64,000 nt of DNA from Acidovorax sp. T1 (GCF_002176815.1 NZ_CP021648.1:434001-498000), one strand, 5' to 3'; positions 1-10,423 are shown, numbered from the stretch's first letter. The notes: a model not told the origin generated them from the sequence alone. Numbers and translations are program-made.

Positions 1-2
1 GG

Positions 3-356
3 CTGGGCAATCTGTTCTGGGTGCTGGCCTACGACACCGAATACGCCATGGTGGACCGCGACGACGACCTGAAGATCGGCATGAAGACCTCGGCCATCAC
101 GCTGGGGCGCTTCGATGTGGCGGCCATTGTGGTGTTCTACCTGTTGTTCCTGGGTTTTTGGCTCGTAGCGCTTGCCCCGCTTGTGCTGGGTGCTATTTTT
201 TACATAGCAATTGCGGTGGCGCTGGCCCAGGTGGTGTGGCACTGGTGGCTGATCCGCACGCGCACGCGCGAGGGGTGTTTTCGGGCGTTTCGCATGAACC
301 ACTGGGTGGGGTTCACGTTGTTTGTCGGCATTGCGGGCAGCTACCTGTTGCGTTGA
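3..356 (+). CDS. ubiA: 4-hydroxybenzoate polyprenyltransferase, C-terminal part
   Basis: This is the 3' end of a gene that begins before the window; the frame is open from base 3. UbiA is an inner-membrane enzyme that adds the polyprenyl tail to 4-hydroxybenzoate in ubiquinone synthesis. The fragment keeps the second aspartate-rich motif ([13 protein letters not shown]), which binds the Mg-diphosphate of the prenyl donor, followed by [12 protein letters not shown] and three hydrophobic helices. One helix ([19 protein letters not shown]) is encoded by a copy of the family A dispersed repeat. Confidence 0.9.
   Translation: MGNLFWVLAYDTEYAMVDRDDDLKIGMKTSAITLGRFDVAAIVVFYLLFLGFWLVALAPLVLGAIFYIAIAVALAQVVWHWWLIRTRTREGCFRAFRMNHWVGFTLFVGIAGSYLLR
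155..209 (+). repeat. Family A dispersed repeat, copy inside ubiA
   Basis: The stretch runs TTTTTGGCTCGTAGCGCTTG, then GTGCTGGGTGCTATTTTTT. This is the family A pattern (TTTTGGCTC, AGCGCTTG, GC.GGcaGCTATT) read from the TTTTGGC side. It is diverged but keeps the ubiA frame and encodes a membrane helix. Confidence 0.5.
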
Positions 357-365
357 TGTGCTAAC

Positions 366-417
366 AAATCAATAGCTGGTAGCGCTTATCCATCAAGCGC
401 TACAGGCTGTTTTGATG
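366..417 (+). repeat. Family A dispersed repeat
   Basis: Intergenic copy between the convergent ends of ubiA and proC: TCAATAGCTGGTAGCGCTTA, then a short centre, then AAGCGCTACAGGCTGTTTTG. The halves AGCGCTT and AAGCGCT form an imperfect palindrome. It ends just before the proC stop codon. Confidence 0.75.
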
Positions 418-418
418 C

Positions 419-1255
419 TTATTTGCCAAACTCGTCGCCCAGTTCGTGCGCACGCTGGCGTGCGGCCTGCATGGCCTGCACAAATTTGTCGCCCACCGCG
501 TCGTGCTCCATCGACTGCAGGGCTGCGTAGGTGGTGCCACCCTTGGAGGTGACGCGCTGGCGTAGCACGGCCGGCGTTTCGTTGGAGCGGCGGGCCAGCT
601 CTGAGGCGCCGACAAAGGTGCCCACCGCCAGCTGGTGGGCCTGCGCGGCCGTGAGGCCCATGTCGGTGCCAGCGCGGGCCATGGCTTCGAGAAAGTAGAA
701 AACATAGGCCGGGCCCGAGCCCGACAGCGCCGTGACGGCGTCCAGTTGCTGCTCTTCATCCACCCACAGAAACTCGCCGGTGGTGGCCATGATGGCCTCG
801 ATGCTCTGGCGCTCTGGTGCGCTGACGGCCGGGCGGGCATACAGCGCGCTCATGCCCTTGCCCACCAGAGCGGGCGTGTTGGGCATGGTGCGCACGATGC
901 GCTCGCTGCCCAGCCACTGGGCGATGCTGTCCGAGCGGATTCCGGCGGCCACGCTCAGGTGCAGGGCGCTCTGCGTGTGGCCTTTGGCCTGGGCGGCCGC
1001 GTCCTTGAAGGTCTGGGGCTTGACGGCCCAGACCACGATCTGCGCGCGCTGCAAGGCCGGGCCCGCTTCGGGCTGGGCTTGCAGCCCATAGTTCTTGCGC
1101 AGCGCCTCGCGCGCCTCGGCCCAGGGCTCGACCACCTCGATCTGGCTGGCGGGGTGGCCCTGGTGGATCAGCCCGCCAATGATGGCGCTGGCCATGTTGC
1201 CGCCGCCGATGAAGGCGATGGTGGGGAGGGAGGGGGATGCGGCGGTTTGGCTCAT
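419..1255 (-). CDS. proC: Pyrroline-5-carboxylate reductase
   Basis: ProC reduces 1-pyrroline-5-carboxylate to proline with NAD(P)H, the last step of proline synthesis. The 278-residue protein has the usual family length. It has an N-terminal Rossmann motif (AFIGGGNMASAIIGGL), the central RIVRTMPNTPALVGKG, and the C-terminal dimerisation signature ALSGSGPAYVFYFLEA. The start at 1255 (MSQTAAS) is preferred over a further 27 upstream codons that have no family character. Confidence 0.95.
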   Translation of the reverse strand: MSQTAASPSLPTIAFIGGGNMASAIIGGLIHQGHPASQIEVVEPWAEAREALRKNYGLQAQPEAGPALQRAQIVVWAVKPQTFKDAAAQAKGHTQSALHLSVAAGIRSDSIAQWLGSERIVRTMPNTPALVGKGMSALYARPAVSAPERQSIEAIMATTGEFLWVDEEQQLDAVTALSGSGPAYVFYFLEAMARAGTDMGLTAAQAHQLAVGTFVGASELARRSNETPAVLRQRVTSKGGTTYAALQSMEHDAVGDKFVQAMQAARQRAHELGDEFGK

Positions 1256-1299
1256 GGGCGGTGCAAGGTGGCAACAACAGGGGCCACGATGGTAGCGCT

Positions 1300-1466
1300 G
1301 ATCAAGCCAGTGATTTTGGCCCAATGGCCCGTGCAACTGGCGCGGCCAAGGCCAGGGCTCCCGCGCAAGGGCCGCCCCGCCGCGCCGGGAGCGTCCCCCT
1401 TCCCGAATTGCGCAGCAAGTCGAGAGAAGGGGGAAGGCGCCGAAGGCGACTCAGGGGGATGTTCTT
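1300..1466 (-). repeat. Family B repeat, copy 1, behind glpK
   Basis: This GC-rich block fills most of the glpK-proC gap. It has the core motifs GCGCGGCC, AAGGGCCGCCCCGCCG, GCGTCCCCCTTC, GAATTGCGCAGCAA, GAGAGAAGGGGGAAGGCGC and CTCAGGGGGATGT. The same blocks occur at 43985-44119 and, shortened, at 54185-54278. It ends about 4 bases from the glpK stop codon. Read with the gene, it would form paired hairpins in the 3' part of the glpK mRNA. Confidence 0.7.
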
Positions 1467-1469
1467 ATT

Positions 1470-2963
1470 TCACTCTGCTGTTGTTTGCCGCACCGCGTGT
1501 TCCCACTTCGCCATCAGCTCCTGCGCGCGGGCGCTGCTGAGCGTAGGCACAAAGCGGCGCTCGGCACGCCACAGTTGCGAGAGTTCATCGATGCTGCGGT
1601 ACACGCCGCTCGACAGCCCCGCCAGATAGGCCGCGCCCAGGGCGGTGGTTTCGATGACAGCGGGGCGCACCACGGGAATGCCCAGCAGGTCGGCCTGGAA
1701 CTGCATCAGCAGGTCGTTGATGCAGGCGCCGCCGTCCACACGCAGCTCGCTCACCGGGGCGCCGCCGGCGGCCACGGCGTCGCGGCTCATGGCCAGCAGC
1801 AGGGCGGCGCTCTGGTAGGCAATGCTTTCGAGCGCCGCGCGCGCAATGTGGCCCAGCGTGGTGCCGCGTGTGAGGCCCGTGATGGTGCCGCGTGCGTCAG
1901 GCTTCCAGTACGGGGCGCCCAGGCCGGTGAAGGCGGGCACCATCATCACGCCGCCCGAATCGGGCACGCTTTGGGCCAGTGACTCCACCTCGTTGCTGGT
2001 GGAGATGGCGCGCAGGCCGTCGCGCAGCCACTGGACCACGGCGCCGCCCACAAACACGCTGCCTTCCATGGCGAATTCGGGCTGCGTGCCCGGCTGCGCC
2101 GCGCTGGTGGTCAGCAAGCCGTTGTGGGATGTCTGGAACGTGCCGCCCGTGTGCATGAGCATGAAGCAGCCCGTGCCATAGGTGTTCTTGGCCATGCCGG
2201 CCGTGAAGCAGGCCTGGCCGAACAACGCGCTCTGCTGGTCGCCCGCCACGCCGCCGATGCGGATGCTGTGGCCCAGCAGGTCGGCGGCGATGTCGCCAAA
2301 GTGGGCGCTGGATGGCCGCACCTCGGGCATCAGCGCCCTGGGGATGCGCAGCAGCGCCAGCAGCGCGTCGTCCCACTGGTTGGTGTGCACATTGAAGAGC
2401 ATGGTGCGCGATGCGTTGCTCGCGTCCGTCGCATGCACCTGGCCGTGGGTGAGGTTCCATACCAACCAGCTGTCCACCGTGCCAAAGGCGAGCTCGCCGC
2501 GCTCGGCCGCGTCGCGCGCGCCGGGCACGTGGTCCAGCAGCCACTGCAGCTTGGTGGCCGAGAAGTAGGCGTCCACCAGCAGTCCGGTCTTGGCCTGGAT
2601 GGCGGCGGCGTGGCCCTGGTCGCGCAGCTGGGCGCAGGCAGGCTCGGCGCGCCGGTCTTGCCACACGATGGCGTGGTGCACGGGCTGGCCGGTTCGGCGG
2701 TTCCACAGCACGGTGGTCTCGCGCTGGTTGGTGATGCCCACGGCGCGCACGGCGCTGGCGGCAATGCCGGCCTTGGCGAGCGCTTCGCGGGCCGTGGCGA
2801 GCTGGGTGCGCCAGATCTCCTGCGGGTCGTGCTCCACCCAGCCGGGCCGGGGGTAGATCTGCGGCAGCTCCAGCTGGGCTTGTGCCACGATGTGGCCGCG
2901 TTCGTCAAAAACGATGCTGCGGGAGCTGGAGGTGCCTTGGTCGAGGGCGAGCAGGTAGGTCAT
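1470..2963 (-). CDS. glpK: Glycerol kinase
   Basis: GlpK phosphorylates glycerol to glycerol-3-phosphate with ATP in the cytoplasm. The 497-residue protein opens with the FGGY-kinase phosphate loop ([17 protein letters not shown]). It carries [17 protein letters not shown] and AIVWQDRR, and later [20 protein letters not shown]. The start at 2963 ([10 protein letters not shown]) matches the family. It is divergent from glpD, whose enzyme uses its product. The shared 93-base gap must hold both promoters. Confidence 0.96.
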   Translation of the reverse strand: MTYLLALDQGTSSSRSIVFDERGHIVAQAQLELPQIYPRPGWVEHDPQEIWRTQLATAREALAKAGIAASAVRAVGITNQRETTVLWNRRTGQPVHHAIVWQDRRAEPACAQLRDQGHAAAIQAKTGLLVDAYFSATKLQWLLDHVPGARDAAERGELAFGTVDSWLVWNLTHGQVHATDASNASRTMLFNVHTNQWDDALLALLRIPRALMPEVRPSSAHFGDIAADLLGHSIRIGGVAGDQQSALFGQACFTAGMAKNTYGTGCFMLMHTGGTFQTSHNGLLTTSAAQPGTQPEFAMEGSVFVGGAVVQWLRDGLRAISTSNEVESLAQSVPDSGGVMMVPAFTGLGAPYWKPDARGTITGLTRGTTLGHIARAALESIAYQSAALLLAMSRDAVAAGGAPVSELRVDGGACINDLLMQFQADLLGIPVVRPAVIETTALGAAYLAGLSSGVYRSIDELSQLWRAERRFVPTLSSARAQELMAKWEHAVRQTTAE

Positions 2964-3056
2964 GGCGGTCAAGGATATCCGTGCGTGACGTCGTGAGTGA
3001 ACGCAAGCAACAAGCGGTGCCCGCATCCGTCTGCCGCCCATGGACAATCGCACCCT

Positions 3057-4649
3057 ATGACCACTGTTTCTGCACCCTTGCCCACGCGGCGCGAAGAGTT
3101 GTTGGCTCTCCTGGCGGAACCTCGCTGTTTCGATCTCGCTGTCATCGGCGGTGGGGCAACTGGGCTGGGGGTCGCGCTGGATGCAGCGGCCCGTGGGTTC
3201 AGTGTGGTGCTGGTCGATTCGCACGACTTTGCCAAGGGAACCTCATCCCGGTCAACCAAATTGGTACACGGGGGGGTGCGTTACCTGGCGCAAGGCAACA
3301 TAGCCCTGGTGCGCGAGGCGCTGCATGAGCGCACCACGCTGCTCCATAACGCGCCGCATCTGGCGCAGCCATTGCCTTTTGTGATGCCGTCTTACCGCTT
3401 CTGGGAGACGCCGTTTTACGGCATCGGACTCAAGATGTACGACGCTTTGGCGGGTAAGGCCGGCCTGGGCGGTACCGAATTCATGGGACGTGCGCGCACG
3501 CTGGCATGCCTGCCCACCGCCCGCGCCGAGGGTCTCAAGGGTGGCGTCAAATACTGGGACGGACAGTTCGATGATGCCCGCCTGGCCTTGGCCTTGGCGC
3601 GGACGGCAGCCAGCCTGGGGGCCTTGATGGTTAATTACTGTCCGGCGCGTTCGCTGATCCATGAGGCTGGCAAGGTCGCAGGCTTTGTGTGTGAAGATGC
3701 CGAAAGTGGTCAGCAGTTCACCGTGCGCGCACGCGCTGTCGTGAATGCCACAGGTGTTTGGGTGGATACGCTGCGCCGGTTGGACGGCGATGCCATTGAC
3801 CGCCCGGCCAAACCCATCGTGGCCCCCAGCCAGGGGGTGCACATCGTGGTGGATCGGGAGTTCCTGCCGTCGGATCATGCCCTGATGGTGCCTAAGACGG
3901 CCGATGGCCGGGTTCTTTTTGCGGTGCCGTGGTTGGGCAAGCTGATTCTGGGGACCACAGACAGCCCGCGCCAGGACATCGTGCGAGAGCCGGAGCCTTT
4001 TCGGGAAGAAGTCCGGTTCATCCTGGAAGAATCGGCGCGCTACCTCACCCGTGCGCCCAAGGTGGAAGACATCCGGAGTATCTGGGTGGGGCTGCGCCCT
4101 CTGGTGAAACCGCAGGACGACGATGGCGACAGCACCAAGAAGATCAGCCGTGAGCACACCGTGTTGGCCAGCAGCAGCGGCCTGATTACCGTGACAGGTG
4201 GGAAATGGACCACCTACCGTGCCATGGCCGAAGACGTGTTGCAAAAATGCTTCACCACGGGCCTGCTCCCGGAAAAACCGGCTGGCGTGACCAACCATCT
4301 GTCTTTGGTGGGGGCGCCCCGGGAACCCGTTCAGCATCGCATCAGTGATGCCCAGGGGCTGCACTCTTATGGCAGCGAGGCCTTGTTTGTTGGCGATTTG
4401 CCGGGGAATGGCAATGACCTGGGCGAAGGGCTGACCGAAGCCATGGTGCGCTTTGCGGCGCGGTATGAATACGCGAGAACGGTAGAGGACATGCTGGCCC
4501 GCCGTTCGCGGCTGCTGTTTCTGGATGCCCGGAAGGCCATCGCCCTGGCCCCGCAGGTGGCGGCTTTCCTGAGGGATGAGCTGGGCGCGGACCCACAGCT
4601 GGAGGCATTTCTGGCACTGGCACAACAATATTTGCACATTCCTGGCTGA
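3057..4649 (+). CDS. glpD: Aerobic glycerol-3-phosphate dehydrogenase
   Basis: GlpD is an FAD-dependent membrane-associated enzyme that oxidises glycerol-3-phosphate to dihydroxyacetone phosphate and passes electrons to quinone. The 530-residue protein has the FAD-binding motif [20 protein letters not shown] near residue 24, then [16 protein letters not shown], and [17 protein letters not shown] near residue 380. The start at 3057 (MTTVSAP) leaves a short lead before the FAD fold. It is divergent from glpK. Confidence 0.95.
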   Translation: MTTVSAPLPTRREELLALLAEPRCFDLAVIGGGATGLGVALDAAARGFSVVLVDSHDFAKGTSSRSTKLVHGGVRYLAQGNIALVREALHERTTLLHNAPHLAQPLPFVMPSYRFWETPFYGIGLKMYDALAGKAGLGGTEFMGRARTLACLPTARAEGLKGGVKYWDGQFDDARLALALARTAASLGALMVNYCPARSLIHEAGKVAGFVCEDAESGQQFTVRARAVVNATGVWVDTLRRLDGDAIDRPAKPIVAPSQGVHIVVDREFLPSDHALMVPKTADGRVLFAVPWLGKLILGTTDSPRQDIVREPEPFREEVRFILEESARYLTRAPKVEDIRSIWVGLRPLVKPQDDDGDSTKKISREHTVLASSSGLITVTGGKWTTYRAMAEDVLQKCFTTGLLPEKPAGVTNHLSLVGAPREPVQHRISDAQGLHSYGSEALFVGDLPGNGNDLGEGLTEAMVRFAARYEYARTVEDMLARRSRLLFLDARKAIALAPQVAAFLRDELGADPQLEAFLALAQQYLHIPG

Positions 4650-4656
4650 CAGGCGC

Positions 4657-4685
4657 TTGACTTGCCGAAACTCCTTTGCAATAAT
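4657..4685 (+). promoter_or_regulatory. Sigma-70 promoter of the rplN (spc) operon
   Basis: TTGACT at 4657-4662 and AATAAT at 4680-4685 are separated by 17 bases, close to the ideal sigma-70 promoter. It lies just behind the glpD stop codon and about 160 bases before rplN. The spc-alpha genes therefore appear to have their own promoter, with no S10-operon gene immediately upstream. Confidence 0.75.
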
Positions 4686-4735
4686 CGAGGGCTTCGCGTT
4701 TCAAACGTGAAGTTTCTGCCCAGCGGGAAGTGCTG

Positions 4736-4812
4736 CAAATGGTTTGCGGTGCGGACGACGGGCCCAAGACTGACTGGCTGAATTGCAGCCCTTGAGAAGT
4801 TCTCTGGGGCTG
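4736..4812 (+). promoter_or_regulatory. Structured 5' leader of rplN
   Basis: Two small hairpins can form in the leader: GCAAA-TGG-TTTGC around 4735-4747, and CAGCCC (4786-4791) with GGGCTG (4807-4812). The 13-mer AATGGTTTGCGGT (4738-4750) recurs exactly in the rpsD leader at 11405-11417. In E. coli the spc and alpha operons are controlled by S8 and S4 binding to mRNA; a role here is inference. Confidence 0.45.
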
Positions 4813-4843
4813 TTGTCTTCTGGTGCAAGTTGGGAATATTGAA

Positions 4844-5212
4844 ATGATCCAGACAGAATCTCGGTTAGAGGTTGCCGACAATACCGGCGCCAAGTCCGTC
4901 CTTTGCATCAAGGTGCTGGGTGGCTCGAAGCGTCGCTATGCAAGCGTTGGCGACATCATCAAGGTGAGCATCAAAGAAGCTGCTCCGCGTGGTCGCGTCA
5001 AAAAAGGCGAGGTCTACAGCGCGGTGGTGGTTCGTACGGCGAAGGGTATTCGTCGTGGCGATGGCTCGCTCGTTAAATTCGATGGCAACGCTGCGGTGTT
5101 GCTGAATGCAAAGTTGGAGCCCATCGGCACCCGCATCTTTGGACCCGTGACGCGTGAACTGCGTACCGAGAAGTTCATGAAGATCGTGTCCCTGGCTCCT
5201 GAAGTTCTCTAA
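4844..5212 (+). CDS. rplN: Large-subunit ribosomal protein uL14
   Basis: uL14 binds 23S rRNA at the subunit interface, next to bL19. The 122-residue length is exactly typical. The start [19 protein letters not shown] and [14 protein letters not shown] are family signatures. A start seven codons upstream at 4823 is possible but adds residues that the family lacks. It is the first gene of the spc operon, 10 bases before rplX. Confidence 0.97.
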   Translation: MIQTESRLEVADNTGAKSVLCIKVLGGSKRRYASVGDIIKVSIKEAAPRGRVKKGEVYSAVVVRTAKGIRRGDGSLVKFDGNAAVLLNAKLEPIGTRIFGPVTRELRTEKFMKIVSLAPEVL

Positions 5213-5221
5213 GGACGCGCC

Positions 5222-5542
5222 ATGAACAAGATTCGCAAGGGCGACGAAGTCATCGTGCTGACCGGGCGCGATAAGGGCAAGCGTGGCACTGTGTCGCTGC
5301 GCAAGGATGATTCCTATCTCGTCATCGACGGCATCAACCTCGTCAAGAAGCACGCCAAGCCAAACCCCATGAAGGGTACGACGGGCGGCATCGTGGAAAA
5401 ATCCATGCCCATCCATCAGTCCAACGTGGCCATCTTCAATGCTGCCACCGGCAAGGCTGATCGCGTAGGCATCAAGGTGCAGGCTGACGGTGCACGCGTT
5501 CGCGTGTTCAAGTCCAGCGGCGCTGAAATCAAGGCGGCCTAA
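5222..5542 (+). CDS. rplX: Large-subunit ribosomal protein uL24
   Basis: uL24 is an assembly-initiating protein of the 50S subunit. The 106-residue protein has the KOW motif near its start ([19 protein letters not shown]), followed by [14 protein letters not shown]. It lies between rplN and rplE with 9-base gaps on each side, as in the conserved spc operon. Confidence 0.97.
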   Translation: MNKIRKGDEVIVLTGRDKGKRGTVSLRKDDSYLVIDGINLVKKHAKPNPMKGTTGGIVEKSMPIHQSNVAIFNAATGKADRVGIKVQADGARVRVFKSSGAEIKAA

Positions 5543-5551
5543 GGGGTAAAC

Positions 5552-6091
5552 ATGGCACGACTGCAAGAAATTTACCGCGACAAAGTCGCTCCCGAGCTGA
5601 TGAAGCAGTTCGGTTACACCTCGCCGATGCAGGTTCCGCGTCTGACCAAGATCACGCTCAACATGGGTGTGAGCGAGGCGGTCTCGGACAAGAAGGTGAT
5701 GGACAACGCTGTAGCGGATCTGACCAAGATTGCTGGTCAGAAGCCCGTGGTGACCAAGGCCAAGAAGGCTATCGCGGGTTTCAAGATTCGCGAAGGCCAG
5801 GCCATCGGTTGCATGGTCACACTGCGTGGCGTGCAGATGTATGAGTTCCTGGATCGTTTCGTGACCGTGGCTCTGCCCCGCGTCCGTGACTTCCGTGGTA
5901 TCTCCGGTCGCGCTTTTGACGGCCGTGGCAACTACAACATCGGCGTCAAGGAGCAGATCATTTTCCCTGAAATTGAATACGACAAGGTGGATGCCTTGCG
6001 CGGTCTCAATATCAGCATCACCACGACGGCCAAGTCCGACGAAGAAGCCAAGGCTCTCCTCGCTGGTTTCCGTTTCCCGTTCAAGAACTGA
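5552..6091 (+). CDS. rplE: Large-subunit ribosomal protein uL5
   Basis: uL5 binds 5S rRNA and contacts the P-site tRNA in the central protuberance. It has 179 residues, the normal length. It contains [36 protein letters not shown] and the C-terminal [20 protein letters not shown] region. It is followed by rpsN after 8 bases. Confidence 0.97.
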   Translation: MARLQEIYRDKVAPELMKQFGYTSPMQVPRLTKITLNMGVSEAVSDKKVMDNAVADLTKIAGQKPVVTKAKKAIAGFKIREGQAIGCMVTLRGVQMYEFLDRFVTVALPRVRDFRGISGRAFDGRGNYNIGVKEQIIFPEIEYDKVDALRGLNISITTTAKSDEEAKALLAGFRFPFKN

Positions 6092-6099
6092 GGCGAAGC

Positions 6100-6405
6100 A
6101 TGGCTAAAGTAGCTTTGATCCAGCGCGAACTGAAGCGCGAAAAATTGGCGGCCAAGTACGCAACCAAGTATGCGGAACTGAAGGCGATTGCTGGCGATGC
6201 CAAGCGCAGCGATGAAGAGCGTGATGCAGCCCGTCTGGGTCTGCAAAAGCTCCCGCGCAATGCAAATCCTACGCGTCAGCGTAACCGTTGCGAAATCACC
6301 GGTCGCCCACGCGGAACATTCCGTCAATTCGGTCTGGCCCGCGCCAAGATTCGCGAACTGGCTTTTGCAGGCGACATCCCCGGTGTCACCAAGGCCAGCT
6401 GGTAA
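6100..6405 (+). CDS. rpsN: Small-subunit ribosomal protein uS14
   Basis: uS14 helps to assemble the 30S head. This is the long, zinc-independent form (101 residues). It keeps [12 protein letters not shown] and [12 protein letters not shown] near the C-terminus but has only one cysteine, so it has no zinc knuckle. Confidence 0.97.
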   Translation: MAKVALIQRELKREKLAAKYATKYAELKAIAGDAKRSDEERDAARLGLQKLPRNANPTRQRNRCEITGRPRGTFRQFGLARAKIRELAFAGDIPGVTKASW

Positions 6406-6425
6406 GCAGGCAGGAGAGATACAAC

Positions 6426-6821
6426 ATGAGCATGAGTGATCCTATCGCTGACTTGCTGACCCGCATTCGTAACGCACAAATGGTCGCCAAGGCCACGGTG
6501 CTGGTGCCTTCTTCCAAAGTGAAGATTGCCATCGCCCAGGTGCTGAAGGACGAGGGTTATATCGACGGCTTCCAGGTGAAAACCGAAGCTGGCAAGTCCG
6601 AACTTGAAATCGCCCTGAAGTACTACGCAGGCCGTCCCGTGATTGAGCGCATCGAGCGCGTCAGCCGCCCCGGACTGCGTGTCTACAAAGGCCGTGATTC
6701 CATTCCACAAGTCATGAACGGTCTGGGTGTGGCAATCGTCACGACCCCCAAGGGCGTGATGACTGATCGCAAGGCGCGCGCTACCGGTGTCGGTGGCGAA
6801 GTGCTCTGCTACGTGGCCTAA
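6426..6821 (+). CDS. rpsH: Small-subunit ribosomal protein uS8
   Basis: uS8 binds the central domain of 16S rRNA and in E. coli represses the spc operon. The protein has 131 residues from [18 protein letters not shown], and the typical ending [22 protein letters not shown] is complete. The start at 6426 is chosen by family fit and by GGAGAG about 8 bases upstream; a second ATG at 6432 is less likely. Confidence 0.97.
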   Translation: MSMSDPIADLLTRIRNAQMVAKATVLVPSSKVKIAIAQVLKDEGYIDGFQVKTEAGKSELEIALKYYAGRPVIERIERVSRPGLRVYKGRDSIPQVMNGLGVAIVTTPKGVMTDRKARATGVGGEVLCYVA

Positions 6822-6846
6822 CCCGCGGCATTGAGGAGAAACTGAA

Positions 6847-7380
6847 ATGTCCCGAGTAGGAAAAATGCCCGTGACCATCCCCGCAGGCGTGGATGTGTCC
6901 GTGAAAGATGACCAGATCTCTGTCAAGGGCTCTGGTGGTGCGCTCTCGCTTGCACAAAATGTGCTGGTGAAGGTGTCCAGCAATGATGGCAAGCTCAGCT
7001 TTGAGCCTGCCAACGAATCCCGCGAAGCCAATGCCATGAGCGGCACGATTCGCCAGTTGGTCAACAACATGGTGATCGGCGTCAGCAAGGGCTTCGAAAA
7101 GAAGCTGAGCCTGGTTGGCGTGGGCTACAAGGCCGCTGCCACGGGTTCCAAGCTGAACCTGACGGTCGGCTATTCGCACCCGGTCAATTTCGACATGCCT
7201 GCTGGCATCACGGTTGCCACCCCCACGCCCACGGAAGTGGTTGTGAAGGGTGCAGACCGCCAGCGCGTGGGTCAGATCGCTGCCGAGATTCGTGCTGTTC
7301 GTCCACCTGAGCCCTACAAGGGCAAGGGTATCCGTTATGCGGACGAAAAGATCACGATCAAAGAGACCAAGAAGAAATAA
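6847..7380 (+). CDS. rplF: Large-subunit ribosomal protein uL6
   Basis: uL6 lies near the factor-binding site of the 50S subunit. The 177-residue protein has two homologous folds, beginning [15 protein letters not shown]. It ends with the conserved [21 protein letters not shown] lies just upstream of the start. Confidence 0.97.
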   Translation: MSRVGKMPVTIPAGVDVSVKDDQISVKGSGGALSLAQNVLVKVSSNDGKLSFEPANESREANAMSGTIRQLVNNMVIGVSKGFEKKLSLVGVGYKAAATGSKLNLTVGYSHPVNFDMPAGITVATPTPTEVVVKGADRQRVGQIAAEIRAVRPPEPYKGKGIRYADEKITIKETKKK

Positions 7381-7391
7381 GGAGCTGCAAC

Positions 7392-7757
7392 ATGTTGACA
7401 AAGAAAGAGCAGCGTCTTCGTCGTTCGCGTCAGACGCGCATCCGCATTGCACAGCAAGGCGTGGCACGTTTGACCGTGAATCGTACGAACCTCCATATCT
7501 ACGCCACTGTGATCTCCGGCGACGGCAGCAAGGTGCTGGCCAGCGCATCGACGGCAGAAGCCGACGTGCGCCAGGCGCTCGGCGGTTCGGGCAAGGGTGG
7601 CAATGCCGCTGCAGCCCAGGCCATTGGCAAGCGCATTGCTGAAAAAGCAAAGGCTGCTGGTGTCGAGAAGGTTGCATTTGATCGTGCAGGTTTTGCTTAC
7701 CACGGTCGCGTCAAGGCTTTGGCCGATGCAGCCCGTGAAGCAGGTCTGCAGTTCTAA
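7392..7757 (+). CDS. rplR: Large-subunit ribosomal protein uL18
   Basis: uL18 binds 5S rRNA together with uL5 and bL25. The 121-residue protein has the basic start [16 protein letters not shown] and the C-terminal [20 protein letters not shown]. It follows rplF after 11 bases. Confidence 0.97.
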   Translation: MLTKKEQRLRRSRQTRIRIAQQGVARLTVNRTNLHIYATVISGDGSKVLASASTAEADVRQALGGSGKGGNAAAAQAIGKRIAEKAKAAGVEKVAFDRAGFAYHGRVKALADAAREAGLQF

Positions 7758-7774
7758 GCGGAACGGAATTAAAA

Positions 7775-8293
7775 ATGGCTAAATTTCAACCCAAGGTGCA
7801 GAGCGAAGGCCAGGACGACGGTCTGCGCGAAAAAATGATCGCGGTGAACCGCGTGACCAAAGTCGTGAAGGGTGGCCGTATCCTCGGTTTCGCTGCACTG
7901 ACGGTGGTTGGCGACGGCGATGGCCGCGTGGGCATGGGCAAGGGCAAATCCAAGGAAGTGCCCGCTGCTGTGCAAAAGGCGATGGAAGAATGCCGTCGCA
8001 ACCTGGTGAAGGTTGCGCTCAAGAGCGGCACCATTCACCACTCGGTGAAGGGTCATCACGGTGCAGCATCGGTGGAACTTCACCCAGCCCCCAAGGGTAC
8101 CGGCATCATCGCTGGCGGCCCCATGCGCGCTGTTTTTGAAGTGGTGGGCATCACCGACATCGTGGCCAAGAGCCATGGTTCGTCGAACCCGTACAACATG
8201 GTCCGTGCAACGTTTGACGCGCTCGTCAATTCGACCACCCCGTCGAATGTGGCAGCCAAGCGCGGCAAGACAGTCGAAGACATCTTCGCCTGA
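7775..8293 (+). CDS. rpsE: Small-subunit ribosomal protein uS5
   Basis: uS5 supports decoding accuracy and, with uS4 and uS3, the mRNA entry helicase activity. The 172-residue protein has the N-terminal double-stranded RNA-binding fold ([18 protein letters not shown]) and [17 protein letters not shown]. It ends in a region with [16 protein letters not shown]. Confidence 0.97.
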   Translation: MAKFQPKVQSEGQDDGLREKMIAVNRVTKVVKGGRILGFAALTVVGDGDGRVGMGKGKSKEVPAAVQKAMEECRRNLVKVALKSGTIHHSVKGHHGAASVELHPAPKGTGIIAGGPMRAVFEVVGITDIVAKSHGSSNPYNMVRATFDALVNSTTPSNVAAKRGKTVEDIFA

Positions 8294-8307
8294 ACCGGAG
8301 CTTGAAT

Positions 8308-8490
8308 ATGACAACGCAACAAACCGTCAAGATTCAACTGGTGCGCAGCCCGATTGGCACCAAGGAATCGCACCGCGCCACTGTCCGTGGCCTGGGCCTG
8401 CGCAAGCTGAACAGTGTCAGCGAACTGCAGGACTCGCCTGAAGTGCGCGGCATGATTAACAAGATCAGCTATCTGGTCAAAGTCCTCTGA
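8308..8490 (+). CDS. rpmD: Large-subunit ribosomal protein uL30
   Basis: uL30 is a small 50S protein. It has 60 residues and the family core [20 protein letters not shown]. The ATG at 8308 is chosen over an in-frame TTG at 8302 because the family starts here. It lies between rpsE and rplO, as is usual. Confidence 0.96.
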   Translation: MTTQQTVKIQLVRSPIGTKESHRATVRGLGLRKLNSVSELQDSPEVRGMINKISYLVKVL

Positions 8491-8500
8491 GAGATCGATC

Positions 8501-8932
8501 ATGGAACTCAATAGCATCAAGCCCGCAGACGGCGCCAAGCATGCCAAGCGCCGCGTAGGCCGTGGTATCGGCTCCGGTCTGGGTAAGACCGCTGGCCGTG
8601 GTCACAAAGGTCAGAAGTCGCGTTCGGGTGGTTACCACAAGGTGGGTTTCGAAGGCGGTCAAATGCCTTTGCAACGCCGTCTGCCCAAGCGCGGTTTCAA
8701 GTCGCATCTGCTCAAGTTCAATGCGGAAGTGACGCTGACTGCTCTGGACCAACTCGGCCTGGCCGAAGTGGACATCCTGGCGCTCAAGCAGGCTGGCCTG
8801 GTGGGTGAGCTGGCCAAGGTGGTCAAGGTCATCAAGAGTGGCTCGCTCACCAAGGCTGTCAAGCTGAATGGAGTGGGCGCTACGGCTGGTGCCAAGGCAG
8901 CTATCGAAGCTGCTGGCGGCAGCGTCGCCTGA
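8501..8932 (+). CDS. rplO: Large-subunit ribosomal protein uL15
   Basis: uL15 is a late-assembly 50S protein. The 143-residue protein has a glycine- and basic-rich start ([20 protein letters not shown]), then [15 protein letters not shown]. It precedes secY, its usual partner. Confidence 0.97.
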   Translation: MELNSIKPADGAKHAKRRVGRGIGSGLGKTAGRGHKGQKSRSGGYHKVGFEGGQMPLQRRLPKRGFKSHLLKFNAEVTLTALDQLGLAEVDILALKQAGLVGELAKVVKVIKSGSLTKAVKLNGVGATAGAKAAIEAAGGSVA

Positions 8933-8956
8933 GTGTGGCTCTGAAGGAAGATATCT

Positions 8957-10276
8957 GTGGCTACTAGCGCGGCTCAAATTGCAAAGACCGGTAAGTTCGG
9001 CGACCTGCGTCGTCGTCTGGTTTTTCTGTTGCTTGCGCTGGTCGTGTACCGCATCGGGGCTCATATCCCTGTGCCAGGCATCGATCCAGCCCAACTCCAG
9101 CAGCTGTTCAGTGGCCAGCAAGGCGGGATCCTGAACCTGTTCAACATGTTCTCGGGTGGAGCGTTTTCGCGTTTCACGGTTTTCGCTCTGGGGATCATGC
9201 CGTACATCTCGGCGTCGATCATCATGCAGCTGATGACCTATGTGGTTCCCACATTCGAGCAGTTGAAGAAGGAAGGCGAAGCCGGTCGCAGAAAGATCAC
9301 GCAGTACACCCGCTACGGCACGCTGGGCCTGGCCCTGTTCCAGTCGCTGGGTATCGCGGTCGCGCTGGAAAGCTCGGCGGGTCTGGTGCTGAGCCCTGGT
9401 TTTGGTTTCCGTATGACAGCGGTGGTCAGTCTGACGGCTGGCACGATGTTCCTGATGTGGCTGGGTGAGCAGATCACCGAGCGCGGCCTGGGGAACGGGA
9501 TTTCGATCCTGATCTTCGCTGGCATCGCTGCTGGATTGCCGAGTTCCATCGGCGGTCTTCTGGAACTGGTTCGTACGGGTGCCATGAGCATTCTGGCTGC
9601 CATCTTCATCGTCATCGTGGTGGGTCTGGTGACTTACTTCGTGGTGTTTGTAGAGCGTGGCCAGCGCAAGATTCTGGTGAATTACGCTCGTCGGCAGGTG
9701 GGTAACAAGGTCTACGGCGGTCAGTCGTCGCACTTGCCCCTGAAGCTGAACATGGCTGGCGTGATTCCTCCGATCTTCGCATCGTCGATCATTTTGCTGC
9801 CGGCAACGGTGGTGAACTGGTTCAGTGCGGGTGAGTCGATGCGCTGGTTGCGGGACATATCGGGTGCGTTGACGCCTGGTCAGCCCATCTATGTGATGTT
9901 TTATGCCACTGCGATCGTCTTCTTCTGCTTTTTTTACACGGCCCTGGTTTTCAACAGCCGCGAAACTGCAGACAACCTGAAGAAGAGCGGTGCGTTCATT
10001 CCGGGCATTCGCCCAGGTGAGCAAACGGCACGTTACATCGACAAGATCTTGCTTCGCCTGACCTTGGCAGGCGCTGTGTACATCACCTTCGTGTGTTTGC
10101 TGCCAGAGTTCCTGATCTTGAAGTACAACGTTCCGTTTTACTTCGGTGGTACTTCGCTGCTGATCATTGTGGTGGTGACCATGGACTTCATGGCCCAGGT
10201 TCAGAACTACATGATGTCGCAACAGTATGAATCGCTGCTCAAGAAAGCCAATTTCAAAGGCAACGCGGGCAGTTGA
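8957..10276 (+). CDS. secY: Preprotein translocase subunit SecY
   Basis: SecY is the channel subunit of the Sec translocon in the inner membrane. It has 439 residues with ten hydrophobic segments. Visible signatures are [14 protein letters not shown] in the N-terminal plug region, [17 protein letters not shown], and [20 protein letters not shown] in the cytoplasmic loop. The start is GTG at 8957, preceded by GAAGGAAG. Confidence 0.97.
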   Translation: MATSAAQIAKTGKFGDLRRRLVFLLLALVVYRIGAHIPVPGIDPAQLQQLFSGQQGGILNLFNMFSGGAFSRFTVFALGIMPYISASIIMQLMTYVVPTFEQLKKEGEAGRRKITQYTRYGTLGLALFQSLGIAVALESSAGLVLSPGFGFRMTAVVSLTAGTMFLMWLGEQITERGLGNGISILIFAGIAAGLPSSIGGLLELVRTGAMSILAAIFIVIVVGLVTYFVVFVERGQRKILVNYARRQVGNKVYGGQSSHLPLKLNMAGVIPPIFASSIILLPATVVNWFSAGESMRWLRDISGALTPGQPIYVMFYATAIVFFCFFYTALVFNSRETADNLKKSGAFIPGIRPGEQTARYIDKILLRLTLAGAVYITFVCLLPEFLILKYNVPFYFGGTSLLIIVVVTMDFMAQVQNYMMSQQYESLLKKANFKGNAGS

Positions 10277-10423
10277 TGAACAGGAAACGGCGGTGGTCGC
10301 ATGGCGACCTTACCTGTAGAGAGTTGGATATCGGTTAAGTTGGCGCCCCACGAATTTTCGCGGGCACAAAATGTGTTCCGTGCAAAACAGCCGGGACGGA
10401 TGGAAAAGTTTTAGGAGAATGCA
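10277..10423 (+). other. secY-rpmJ spacer without infA
   Basis: In many betaproteobacteria infA (initiation factor 1) lies here. No reading frame resembling IF1 is visible in these 147 bases. They hold a small hairpin (GGTCGC 10295-10300 with GCGACC 10304-10309) and the AGGAG ribosome binding site of rpmJ at its end. Confidence 0.5.

Noticed and set aside
1288..1325. Another family A copy in the proC-glpK gap
   Set aside because: GGTAGCGCTGATCAAGCC is only partly like the family and overlaps the outer part of the family B copy, so it was not counted.
8477..10222. 581-codon open frame opposite secY
   Set aside because: It is rich in His, Gln and Arg, has no family character, and covers an essential gene. 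It is a shadow frame of high-GC coding DNA.
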